Assembly: GCA_963839175.1 (NCBI GenBank)
Contig: CAWIUB010000010.1
Coordinates: 205,703 to 269,702 of the forward strand
Direction: 5' to 3'
DNA from: CAWIUB01 sp963839175
Lineage (GTDB): Bacteria; Actinomycetota; Actinomycetes; Mycobacteriales; Jatrophihabitantaceae
Length of the DNA stretch: 64,000 nt
The notes beneath the pieces are model-generated. The model worked only from the letters and a program-made list of their open reading frames with translations, searched no databases and was not told where the DNA came from. Every line of letters begins with the position of its first letter. The stretch's first letter is position 1. Shown here one piece after another: positions 25,781-32,839 of the stretch. The position numbers and the translations under genes were made by a program.

Positions 25781-26760
25781 AAGTACCGGGCCCCCTCGAC
25801 GGCGCGCTCTTCCCACCAGGCGAGCTCGGCGTCGTACCCGCCGAGTGCCTTCTCCCACCCGAACTGGACGAGGCCGCCCAGCAGGCACAATGCCAGCTGC
25901 CGATCCCACCAGCCGGGCACCGTGTCGACGCCATGGCGTTCCAGCGCGTCCCGGTAGGCGGCGATGGTGTCCTCCTTCGACTGTGGCAGCCGGCGACAGT
26001 TGATCGCCAGGTACCAGGCAAGGTCGCTGCAGGCGGGTGCCCGGCCCGGAAGCTCCCAGTCGAGCAGGACGGTCCGGCCGTCGGCGTCGGTGCCCATGTT
26101 GTCGAACTTGAGGCAGCCGTGGACGAACGTCGCAGGCGTTGCAGCGAGAGCACAGACGAGCGGTCCGGGGTCCCAGGCCAGCGGCGTCACGATGTTCGCG
26201 GCCACCGGCGCAACCTCGGCCAGACTGTCCCAGCCCTCGCCGACCAGTTGGGGAATGCGCATCGTCGAGCCGATAGAGCGTTCGGCGATCGTCAGCCACG
26301 GCGAAAGGTCCAGGTAGCGGTGCATGAGCGGGACAACCTCGATCTCGCCGCCCGCTTCCCAGAACGCGGCGTGCAGCTGTGCCATGTGATCGACGAAGCG
26401 CACGTGTTGGGCCAGCGTGATCGGCTCGTCGGTCGAGGGCACCAGCCACTGGCTCACATCGTGCATCAGCACTGACGTTCTGCCCGGCTCGGACGCAACG
26501 CCGACGATGGGCTGGTTGAGACAGTTCGGCAGCCGGTCAAGCAGGCCGCTGCGCCACATCGCGACAACCGGGGCGCCGATGATGCCGGAGGCGTGCGCGG
26601 TCCAGTCACGCGCCAGGTCAATGTGCTTGACGACTAACTGTTGGCCGCCAATGGTCACCCGTTCGAGGGTCGACTCCGTCGTGCCCGGGACGCCGGACAT
26701 CGGCTCGCGAGCGCTCACGTCGGCCAGCAACTGCGCGACCGATGGCAGAACCCGCGACAC
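25777..26760 (-). CDS. Aminoglycoside-phosphotransferase-fold protein with altered catalytic loop
   Basis: 327 residues of the APH/choline-kinase-like fold. Visible are the Lys region (QQLVVKHIDL), the Brenner-type loop VHGCLKFDNMG (residues 213-223) and the metal-binding LLDWELPG (Asp234). The loop should read H-G-D-x-x-x-x-N; here residue 216 is Cys (codon TGC), so the canonical catalytic base is missing while Asn221 and Asp234 remain. It may be a pseudo-kinase or use another residue. It is coupled to the methyltransferase downstream. A start at the ATG is preceded by a modest AG-rich region. Confidence 0.8.
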   Translation of the reverse strand: MSRVLPSVAQLLADVSAREPMSGVPGTTESTLERVTIGGQQLVVKHIDLARDWTAHASGIIGAPVVAMWRSGLLDRLPNCLNQPIVGVASEPGRTSVLMHDVSQWLVPSTDEPITLAQHVRFVDHMAQLHAAFWEAGGEIEVVPLMHRYLDLSPWLTIAERSIGSTMRIPQLVGEGWDSLAEVAPVAANIVTPLAWDPGPLVCALAATPATFVHGCLKFDNMGTDADGRTVLLDWELPGRAPACSDLAWYLAINCRRLPQSKEDTIAAYRDALERHGVDTVPGWWDRQLALCLLGGLVQFGWEKALGGYDAELAWWEERAVEGARYL

Positions 26761-26820
26761 GCTGCCCCCCTTACCCGCCGTCGCATCCTGGCACGTGTCA
26801 TTGCCATCGCAGAATGCACC

Positions 26821-26850
26821 ACAGCCCCGGCCGTTTCCGACCGGGGCTGT
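26821..26850 (-). terminator. Strong hairpin terminator after the cold-shock gene
   Basis: A perfect 10-bp stem ACAGCCCCGG / CCGGGGCTGT with a 10-base loop, starting 15 bases past the cold-shock protein stop codon on the minus strand. It also lies just upstream of the start of the phosphotransferase gene, insulating it. Confidence 0.85.
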
Positions 26851-26865
26851 GCGTCGAACCGATGT

Positions 26866-27069
26866 CTAGACCGGGCGGACGTTCTCCGCCTGCGGGCCCT
26901 TCTGGCCGCGGGTCGTGTCGAACTCGACACGCTGGTTGTCGTCGAGGCTCTTGTACCCCTCACCGGTGATGGCCGAGAAGTGGACGAACACGTCGTCTCC
27001 CCCGCCGTCGGGCGCGATGAACCCGAAGCCCTTCTCACTGTTGAACCACTTCACTGTGCCTTGCGTCAT
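26866..27069 (-). CDS. Cold-shock protein (CspA family)
   Basis: 67-residue single cold-shock domain: TQGTVKWFNSEKGFGFIAPD (RNP1 KGFGFI) and DDVFVHFSAI (RNP2 VFVHF), ending GPQAENVRP. It is an RNA/ssDNA chaperone. Length and sequence are fully standard. AAGGAGAAA lies about six bases before the ATG. The upstream leader is of normal csp type, but the promoter region is bounded by a MITE inserted about 210 bases upstream of the start. Confidence 0.96.
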   Translation of the reverse strand: MTQGTVKWFNSEKGFGFIAPDGGGDDVFVHFSAITGEGYKSLDDNQRVEFDTTRGQKGPQAENVRPV

Positions 27070-27278
27070 GCCGTTTTCTCCTTGTAGAGACAGTCGAGGC
27101 CCGCACCGTGCGGCGCCTCGGGTCGGTGCGTATTGCCTGTCTCACACAAAGGTCGAGAAAGACGAAGTCCGCGCTGCAAACATCCTGCGCGCGATGACGT
27201 GAAGGAAGGTTGCCAACAACCAGCTACAACCGTAACACGCTCGACCCTCTACCGATCCACAGCTGCCGAATTGGCGAT
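27070..27278 (-). promoter_or_regulatory. Upstream region and probable 5' leader of the cold-shock gene
   Basis: About 200 bases without a gene between csp and the MITE. A long untranslated leader is usual for csp genes, but I cannot define a promoter with confidence. The last eight bases (TTGGCGAT) are the left target copy of the MITE. Confidence 0.4.
27271..27278. repeat. Left target-site duplication of MITE 1
   Basis: TTGGCGAT, repeated exactly at 27489-27496 on the other side of the 210-bp element. Confidence 0.85.
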
Positions 27279-27488
27279 ATGGGTTATCCATGTGACTGCC
27301 ACGCGGGCAGATCGGCTGGTTCAGTCGGCGCACGCGGCGCGACACCAGGGAATTCGGCCCCCAAGGGCCAGCCACGCCTCGTCGTCGGGCAGTCACGCTC
27401 TCAGCGCCCGCACGACCTCGGACCGCGCAGTATGCGTGGCGACACATGGCGATCCCACTCTAGGTGGGCAGTGAAATGGATAACCCAC
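27279..27488. mobile_element. MITE 1 (210 bp, IS1595-like ends)
   Basis: Non-coding 210-bp element with terminal inverted repeats. The left end is ATGGGTTATCCATGTGACTG then CC; the right end read inward is GTGGGTTATCCATTTCACTG then CC. It is flanked by a perfect 8-bp target duplication TTGGCGAT. The ends share TATCCAT-x-TGAC with the IS1595-type element at 6.7 kb, and the duplication length is the same, so an IS1595-family transposase is the likely mobiliser. The interior encodes nothing. A second copy-class member lies at 52722. Confidence 0.85.
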
Positions 27489-27822
27489 TTGGCGATTTCG
27501 GTTTCGTGGCCGGCGATCTGCTCGTCGGCCTGAGCTTCGGCTGGTGGGTCGACAAGCACAACAGTCACCACTCGCATCCCAACCACCAGGGCCGCGACCC
27601 AGACATCGGCGACGGGATGCTGGCGTTCACCAACGACCAGGTGGCGAACCGGGGCGGCGCGCGCGCACTGCGCAACGAGTCGTGCGCGCTTACTGTGACG
27701 ATCGACGCATCGCCTACACCGAGACCAGCCTGTTCGGCTCGTACGCCGCGGCACTTCGGCACCTGCGCGCGTTAGGCGAGCCTCTGCGGGTGCCCGGCCG
27801 AGTGGTACTCGATCGCGCCTAG
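27489..27822 (+). pseudogene. Fatty acid desaturase remnant
   Basis: Two fragments of a membrane acyl-CoA/acyl-lipid desaturase. The first has the second histidine box region in frame: LLVGLSFGWWVDKHNSHHSH then PNHQGRDPDIGDGMLAFT (HNSHH box). The second, in another frame from about 27685, has the C-terminal tail VRAYCDDRRIAYTETSLFGS then YAAALRHLRALGEPLR. The N-terminal half (first His box) and about 130 residues of the middle, including the last His box, are absent. So the gene was truncated and internally deleted. MITE 1 abuts its broken upstream end. Confidence 0.8.
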
Positions 27823-27849
27823 CCAGCCGAAGAGGGCTAAGGTCGAAGC

Positions 27850-28083
27850 ATGCCCCTAGATCTCGAACAGCAGATTCTCAAGGTCCTTCGGGGAATGCGG
27901 GTCGACGATCGCCCGGCGACCATCGGCGACCTGGCGCGACGGTTCGGTGCGAGCGCTCGCCTGGTCGACGCCTGCGCCCGGCAGATGGTCGACAAGGGGC
28001 TGGCCGAGCCTGCGATGGTCGATGATCGGGGCACACGCACGCTGCGCGGACTGCTCCCCCAGCCGCCGGCCCGCGAGCAGTAG
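27850..28083 (+). CDS. Small predicted winged-helix protein, function unknown
   Basis: 77 residues: MPLDLEQQILKVLRGMRVDD then RPATIGDLARRFGASARLVD, a helix-turn-helix-like arrangement with ARRFGASARLVDACARQMVD as the probable recognition region, followed by a Pro-rich tail. No family recognised. Probably a leaderless or weakly initiated gene. Codon composition is normal for the genome, which supports it being real. Confidence 0.55.
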   Translation: MPLDLEQQILKVLRGMRVDDRPATIGDLARRFGASARLVDACARQMVDKGLAEPAMVDDRGTRTLRGLLPQPPAREQ

Positions 28084-28129
28084 CGCCGCGGCGCTGGTGC
28101 GCCTGCCGCACAACCGACACCATAGGCAG

Positions 28130-28405
28130 ATGAGCGCCGCCGACCCCTCCCTCATGAGCGTGACGCTTCACCTGCTGCAGCAGACGACCGTGGTGTTCGA
28201 CGCAGCGGAACTGTGGCCCCGGCACGGCGCCTACTCCCGCTTCGGCAACGACTTGCCTTCGTTCGCCGAGGAGGTGACACGGCGACTCCAGACAGATGGC
28301 TTCATCGGGTTCTCCCCGGACGAGTCGAGCATCACTGTAATTCCGATCGGAGCAGTGAAACGAGTGGATTTCTCCGTAGCGGTTGGTGATCGTGATGCAC
28401 GCTGA
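28130..28405 (+). CDS. Hypothetical small protein
   Basis: 91 residues from an ATG preceded by a CATAGG-type -10 box, suggesting a leaderless transcript. The sequence (SVTLHLLQQTTVVFDAAELW, PSFAEEVTRRLQTDGFIGFS, SSITVIPIGAVKRVDFSVAV) shows an alternating beta/alpha pattern of a compact domain. No family recognised. A second ATG eight codons in is an alternative start. Confidence 0.5.
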   Translation: MSAADPSLMSVTLHLLQQTTVVFDAAELWPRHGAYSRFGNDLPSFAEEVTRRLQTDGFIGFSPDESSITVIPIGAVKRVDFSVAVGDRDAR

Positions 28406-28535
28406 CCTACTGATCAACGAATCTGTGCGGGGCAGCCCGGAGCCCCAGGTTTGGCCGACCCCACCCGGATGAGCTGTTCACGCGGGTCTCCACGGCCGGA
28501 TCAGATCGCGCGGTAGATCGGGCTAGCTTGCGGAT

Positions 28536-28967
28536 ATGCCAACCGATTTCGAGTTCAAGGTCATGAACGCCGTCCATCGCGGCCTGCTCAAGATCAGCGG
28601 AGGTCGCGCAGGGTGGGAAGCGCTGCACATGCCGGTGCTCGAGCTCACCACGATAGGGCGTAAGAGCGGACGGCCGCACTCGGTGATGCTGACGTCACCG
28701 GTGCAGGAGGGGACGACCCTGGTCGTGGTGGCATCCCGCGGCGGTGCCGACAAGTCTCCGGCGTGGTTTCTGAACCTGCAGGACAACCCCGAGGTTGACG
28801 TGGCGTTGAGAGGGACGGCCAAGCGGCGCATGAGAGCACGGATCGCCGATTCCGAGGAGCGGGCCCGCTTGTGGCCGCTGGTCGTCGCCGGTCATCAGAA
28901 CTATGCCGCCTACCAGCGCAGGACCAGCCGGCAGATTCCGCTCGTTCTGCTAGAACCGGAAACCTGA
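28536..28967 (+). CDS. Deazaflavin (F420)-dependent nitroreductase family protein
   Basis: 143 residues of the Ddn/DUF385 split-barrel family: MPVLELTTIGRKSGRPHSVM with LTSPVQEGTTLVVVASRGGA, DKSPAWFLNLQDNPEVDVAL, and a C-terminal QRRTSRQIPLVLLEP. These enzymes use reduced cofactor F420 in actinobacteria to reduce quinones and nitro compounds. The length is typical. It is one of two members in the window (see 52996). Standalone, start at ATG 40 bases after a purine-poor leader. Confidence 0.9.
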   Translation: MPTDFEFKVMNAVHRGLLKISGGRAGWEALHMPVLELTTIGRKSGRPHSVMLTSPVQEGTTLVVVASRGGADKSPAWFLNLQDNPEVDVALRGTAKRRMRARIADSEERARLWPLVVAGHQNYAAYQRRTSRQIPLVLLEPET

Positions 28968-29024
28968 CTGCCGCCGCGACCTGTCCTGACGGAGCCGGCC
29001 GACCCCGGCGATCCGCGGCGACGG

Positions 29025-29186
29025 CTACTCGCAGCGGGCGGCCAGTTCGCGGAGTTGCTGTGCCTGCCGCAGTCGCTGTTGGGCGAAGTCGCACGCCTCG
29101 TCGAGGTGCGGGAAGCGTGCGGTGCGCCCGCCGATCGTGACCTCGAAGCCACGCATGGTCATCTTGATCTCAACTTCGTTCGGCAC
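29025..29186 (-). CDS. Small conserved-looking protein, 53 residues
   Basis: Starts at a GTG eight bases after a strong GGGAGG ribosome site. The peptide reads VPNEVEIKMTMRGFEVTIGG then RTARFPHLDEACDFAQQRLR, ending LRELAARCE. It has a beta-hairpin-plus-helix pattern and normal codon bias. It lies 44 bases upstream of the VOC gene start on the same strand's downstream side, so the two could be co-transcribed. Function unknown. Confidence 0.55.
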   Translation of the reverse strand: MPNEVEIKMTMRGFEVTIGGRTARFPHLDEACDFAQQRLRQAQQLRELAARCE

Positions 29187-29230
29187 GACGATCGCCTCCC
29201 TTCCACTCGATCCCTGGACAGATGAACGGC

Positions 29231-29704
29231 TTACCCGTTTGCGTACGCGGCGTGCAGCGCGGCAATGTCGAGCTTCTTCATGCCGAGCAGCGCCGCCATG
29301 ACTCGCTGCGCCTTCGTCGCATCAGGGTCGTTCAACAGCGCCGGCAGGTCGGTGGGGACGATCTGCCAGGACAGGCCGTATCGGTCCTTGAGCCAGCCGC
29401 ACGGTCCCTCCTGGCCGCCGTCGGCCAGCAGGTTCCAGTACCGGTCGACCTCGCCCTGAGACGCGCAGCCAACCTGGAACGAGATGGCCTCGGTGAAGGT
29501 GAAGTCCGGTCCCCCGTTGAGCGCCACGAACGGCTGGCCCTGCAGTTCGAAGTCCACTGTCATGACCATGCCAGCGGGTCGCGGTCCCGCCTCGCCGTAG
29601 TGCGCGACGGTCACGATCTTTGAGTTCGGGAAGATCGATGTGTAGAAGATCGCGGCCTGCTCGGCTTGGTCGTCGAACCACAGGCACGGCGTGATGGGCT
29701 GCAT
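29231..29704 (-). CDS. VOC/PhnB-like (3-dmu-9_3-mt) protein
   Basis: 157 residues of the glyoxalase-fold PhnB group: MQPITPCLWFDDQAEQAAIF YTSIF-type start, VMTVDFELQGQPFVALNGGP, then FTEAISFQVGCASQGEVDRY and GWLKDRYGLSWQIVPTDLPA. Proteins of this group are small dimeric proteins of unproven enzymatic role. An AGGAAAGG-type site precedes the ATG. It is transcribed toward the small gene at 29025. Confidence 0.9.
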   Translation of the reverse strand: MQPITPCLWFDDQAEQAAIFYTSIFPNSKIVTVAHYGEAGPRPAGMVMTVDFELQGQPFVALNGGPDFTFTEAISFQVGCASQGEVDRYWNLLADGGQEGPCGWLKDRYGLSWQIVPTDLPALLNDPDATKAQRVMAALLGMKKLDIAALHAAYANG

Positions 29705-29843
29705 GGCTGGGCATCCTTTCCTCGAGCGGTCGAGACATAGTTATGACGTCCGGGGCGGCGAGAACTCATCGGTCCAGGTGGCCACCGACGGAGTTTGCGG
29801 GCGGAAGGCTCGTCCATCCAGCGGCGTCTGGCAAGGTGTGGCC

Positions 29844-30269
29844 ATGGCGACTGGTTCTGCGCACCGCGCCGTGGCCGTCGAGCGGCTCACGAACGGCAGG
29901 TTCACCGTCACGAACGCCCGAGGCGGCACGATCACCCTCGGGACCGGGGACGGGACGGACTTCACACCCACCGAGCTGCTGCTGGCCGCGATCGGGGGCT
30001 GCACCGCGATCGACGTCGACATCCTGACGTCGCGCCGGGCTGAGCCCGAGGCGTTCAACGTGATCGTCGACGCGGAGAAGGTTCGCGACGCGGATGGCAA
30101 CCGGCTCACCGATATCGGACTGACCTTCCGGATCGTATTTCCAAGCAGTGAAGGCGGCGAGCAGGCACGGGAACTGCTACCGGACGCGGTGCGCAAGTCG
30201 CATGATCGGCTCTGTACGGTCGGCCGCACGGTTGAGACCGGCACACCTATCGCCACTCGGATCGAGTAG
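29844..30269 (+). CDS. OsmC family peroxiredoxin-like protein
   Basis: 141 residues of the OsmC/Ohr fold: NARGGTITLGTGDGTDFTPT followed by ELLLAAIGGCTAIDVDILTS (catalytic Cys in GGCTAID) and the C-terminal SHDRLCTVGRTVETGTPI with a second Cys. Both redox cysteines are present, consistent with thiol-dependent hydroperoxide reduction. The ATG is preceded two codons upstream by an in-frame GTG that could also serve. Divergent from the VOC gene. Confidence 0.9.
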   Translation: MATGSAHRAVAVERLTNGRFTVTNARGGTITLGTGDGTDFTPTELLLAAIGGCTAIDVDILTSRRAEPEAFNVIVDAEKVRDADGNRLTDIGLTFRIVFPSSEGGEQARELLPDAVRKSHDRLCTVGRTVETGTPIATRIE

Positions 30270-30360
30270 CGCAGTTCGGCCGAGGCAGAACGCTCGTGCA
30301 CTCGGCAAGGGCTCAGCGCCGCCGACCTGCCGCTGCTCGGCCCAGCGGCGTAAAGTCGAG

Positions 30361-32169
30361 CTACGCCGCCAGAGCGGCGTAGCGGCCGTTGTCGGCGACC
30401 AGGCTGTGGTGTGTACCAGTTTCGACGATGCGGCCCTGGTTGAGGACGACGATCTGGTCCGCGTTGCGCACTGTGGATAGCCGATGCGCGATGGTGATCG
30501 TCGTGCGACCGCGGGAGAGGTCGTCGAAAGCCTGCTGAACGGCGCGCTCGGTCTCAGTGTCCAGGGCGCTCGTCGCCTCGTCCAGCACGAGGATCTTCGG
30601 ATCGCGCAACAGCGTCCGCGCGATCGCGATGCGCTGCTTCTCCCCGCCGGAGAACCGATGCCCACGAGAGCCGACCACGGTGTCGTAACTGTCGGGCAGC
30701 CCGGAGATCAGGTCATGCACTTGCGCGGCGCGCGCGGCGTCCTCGATCTCGGCGTCAGTGGCCTCGGGGTTGGCGTAGCGCAGGTTCTCGCGCACCGTGG
30801 TGTGCAGCAGGTAGGTCTCCTGGCTGACCACGCCGATGATCGAGGCGAGGTCGGCGAGGCGCATGTCGCGCACGTCGATGCCGTCGATCAGGACCCGCCC
30901 GGCGGTCGGGTCGTAGAGCCGCGCTATGAGCGCAGCGAGGGTGCTCTTGCCCGACCCGGTTTCGCCGACCAGCGCAAGGGTCGTCCCGGCGGGAATGTCG
31001 AGGTTGATGCCGGCGAGCGTTGCGGTGTCGCTGCCGTCGTACGCGAACGTCACGTCGCGCAGCTGCACGTGGCCCGCAATCTCCTCCCGGTCGACGTCGA
31101 TCGGCGCTGCTGGGTCGTCGACTTCGACGGGCAGATCCAGATACTCGAAGATCCGCGCGAACAGGGCGAGTGAGCTGGTCACCGAAACGCCGACGTTGAG
31201 CAAGCCCATCAAGGGACGGAACAGGGTGTTCTGCAGCGCGGTGAACGCGACCAATGTGCCGATGCTCATGTGCCCACTCGTCGCAGGCAGGCCCGCACTG
31301 AGATAGATCACGGCCGGGATCGCGGCAAAGATGATGCTCATCGAGGCCATCCGCCAGCGGCCGGCCAGCTCGGAGCGCAGCTCGAGATCGATCAGCCGCG
31401 CGGACGATTCGACGAAGCGCCGGATCAGCGCTGGGCCGGTGCCCATGGTCTTGCTGAGCTGGATGCCGCTGATCGACAGGCCCTCCTCGATCGTGACGTT
31501 GAGGTCGGCAAGCTCGCGCTGGCGTTGCGCGGTGATCTCGCGGCGCAGGGCGGCCACCTTGCGGGTCAGGTAGATCGCCGGCGGCATGACGACCAGCGAG
31601 ATCAGCGACAGCCGCCACGACAGCGCGGCCATCGCCACGGCGGTGGCGACGGCCGTGGTCAGGTTCGACGCGATCGACGTGGCCGTTGACGTGACGACCG
31701 ACTGCATGCCGCCGATGTCGTTCGTGATGCGCGACTGCACCTCGCCGGTACGCGTGCGGGTGAAGAACCCGACGGACTGACGCTGCAGGTGTGTGAAGAC
31801 GTCGGACCGCAGCCGGTGCATGACCTGCTGCCCGACCAACGTGGCGATCCAGGTCTGCGCGACGCCGAACGCGGCGGTGATTGCGGCCACCGCAAGCATG
31901 CCGGCGACCAGCCAGGCGAGCAGTTGCACGCTGCGCCGCGGCAGCGCGGTGTCGATCACGCAGCGCAGTAGGAACGGCGAGGCCATCGAGACGATGGATG
32001 ACGCGACGAGTGTCGCCATGACGATCGCCAGCTGCGTGCGGTGTGGCCGGAACAAGGCGCCGACGCGGCGCAGCGAGACGTTCTTGGCCTCGGCCCGCTC
32101 GGCGGCCGTGACGGTGGATGGGCCGCCCGAGCGGCGGCCCCGGTTCATCGTGGTGGCTTCCAAGGACAT
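30361..32169 (-). CDS. ABC exporter, fused permease-ATPase
   Basis: 602 residues. The N-terminal six-helix exporter domain (from LAIVMATLVASSIVSMASPF to the helix before residue ~330) carries the coupling region FFTRTRTGEVQSRITNDIGG. The C-terminal ATPase has Walker A VGETGSGKST, signature FSGGEKQRIAIARTLL, Walker B ILVLDEATSALD and the switch IAHRLSTV. This is a B-family half-transporter (MsbA/LmrA-like) that works as a dimer, probably in drug or lipid export. I chose the ATG of MSLEATTMN; the open frame continues upstream into the marR control region. It is divergent from marR across a palindromic operator. Confidence 0.9.
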   Translation of the reverse strand: MSLEATTMNRGRRSGGPSTVTAAERAEAKNVSLRRVGALFRPHRTQLAIVMATLVASSIVSMASPFLLRCVIDTALPRRSVQLLAWLVAGMLAVAAITAAFGVAQTWIATLVGQQVMHRLRSDVFTHLQRQSVGFFTRTRTGEVQSRITNDIGGMQSVVTSTATSIASNLTTAVATAVAMAALSWRLSLISLVVMPPAIYLTRKVAALRREITAQRQRELADLNVTIEEGLSISGIQLSKTMGTGPALIRRFVESSARLIDLELRSELAGRWRMASMSIIFAAIPAVIYLSAGLPATSGHMSIGTLVAFTALQNTLFRPLMGLLNVGVSVTSSLALFARIFEYLDLPVEVDDPAAPIDVDREEIAGHVQLRDVTFAYDGSDTATLAGINLDIPAGTTLALVGETGSGKSTLAALIARLYDPTAGRVLIDGIDVRDMRLADLASIIGVVSQETYLLHTTVRENLRYANPEATDAEIEDAARAAQVHDLISGLPDSYDTVVGSRGHRFSGGEKQRIAIARTLLRDPKILVLDEATSALDTETERAVQQAFDDLSRGRTTITIAHRLSTVRNADQIVVLNQGRIVETGTHHSLVADNGRYAALAA

Positions 32170-32229
32170 CACCAGGTTCTGTATCGGGGACGATTCGGTC
32201 TCGTCCGGGGCTACCAGCAGTGCTGAGGT

Positions 32230-32246
32230 AACCTCATCATGAGGTT
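32230..32246. promoter_or_regulatory. Palindromic operator between ABC exporter and marR
   Basis: AACCTCATCATGAGGTT is a perfect 8-bp-arm palindrome with one central base. It lies 30 bases upstream of the marR start and 61 bases upstream of the exporter start, placing it over both promoters. A MarR dimer site is the natural reading. Confidence 0.75.
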
Positions 32247-32275
32247 GAACAAGAACCTGCGCTAGGCTATTCCGC

Positions 32276-32704
32276 ATGCCGGGTCGGGAACGCGCCGGTC
32301 GCGAGGACAGCCTCGCGGACGACTTCTGGGCGGCGACCCGGCGACTGCGGCAACGCTCCCGGGAGACCTTGGCGCCGTGGGACATCTCGCCGTCGCACGC
32401 TCGTGCCCTCGCGGTATTGCGGACGGACAGCCCGATGCGGCTGGGTGACCTGTCGGAGCGGCTGCATATTGCGCCGCGGTCGGCAACCGAGGTGGTCGAT
32501 GTCCTCGAGGGTCATGGCTACGTGGCCCGCCAGCCCGACGTACGGGACCGACGGGCCATGCTGGTCGGCTTGACCGACGAGGGCCAGCGGGTGACCGAAG
32601 ACATTCAGGCGGCCCGGACCGCCGAGGCTGATCGATTCTTCGGCGCCCTTAGCCCGGCGGACCGGACTCACCTTCGACGGATCCTGCGCATCCTCGCGCA
32701 ATGA
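32276..32704 (+). CDS. MarR family transcriptional regulator
   Basis: 142 residues with the winged-helix core: ISPSHARALAVLRTDSPMRL then GDLSERLHIAPRSATEVVDV (recognition helix) and the wing ARQPDVRDRRAMLVGLTDEG. The ATG follows a TAGGCT -10-like hexamer by seven bases, suggesting a leaderless or near-leaderless transcript under the palindrome at 32230. By position it probably represses the divergent ABC exporter and itself. Confidence 0.92.
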   Translation: MPGRERAGREDSLADDFWAATRRLRQRSRETLAPWDISPSHARALAVLRTDSPMRLGDLSERLHIAPRSATEVVDVLEGHGYVARQPDVRDRRAMLVGLTDEGQRVTEDIQAARTAEADRFFGALSPADRTHLRRILRILAQ

Positions 32705-32839
32705 CCGCCAGCTTGACCCGCGCATGACGTTGTGCCGTGAGCAGCGCTCAGCCGCGCAGTCCCAGACCACATTCGCCTCATCTGTTTCACGCGGCGTGTT
32801 CTCGCGGATTCTGTCGGACGGGTCCGGCACGCTGCCTGC

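Noticed and set aside
30361..30382. Perfect 9-bp hairpin CTACGCCGC / GCGGCGTAG at the exporter gene end
   Set aside because: It includes the last codons and stop of the gene; it arises from Ala codons and is not a normal terminator position, though a role cannot be excluded.
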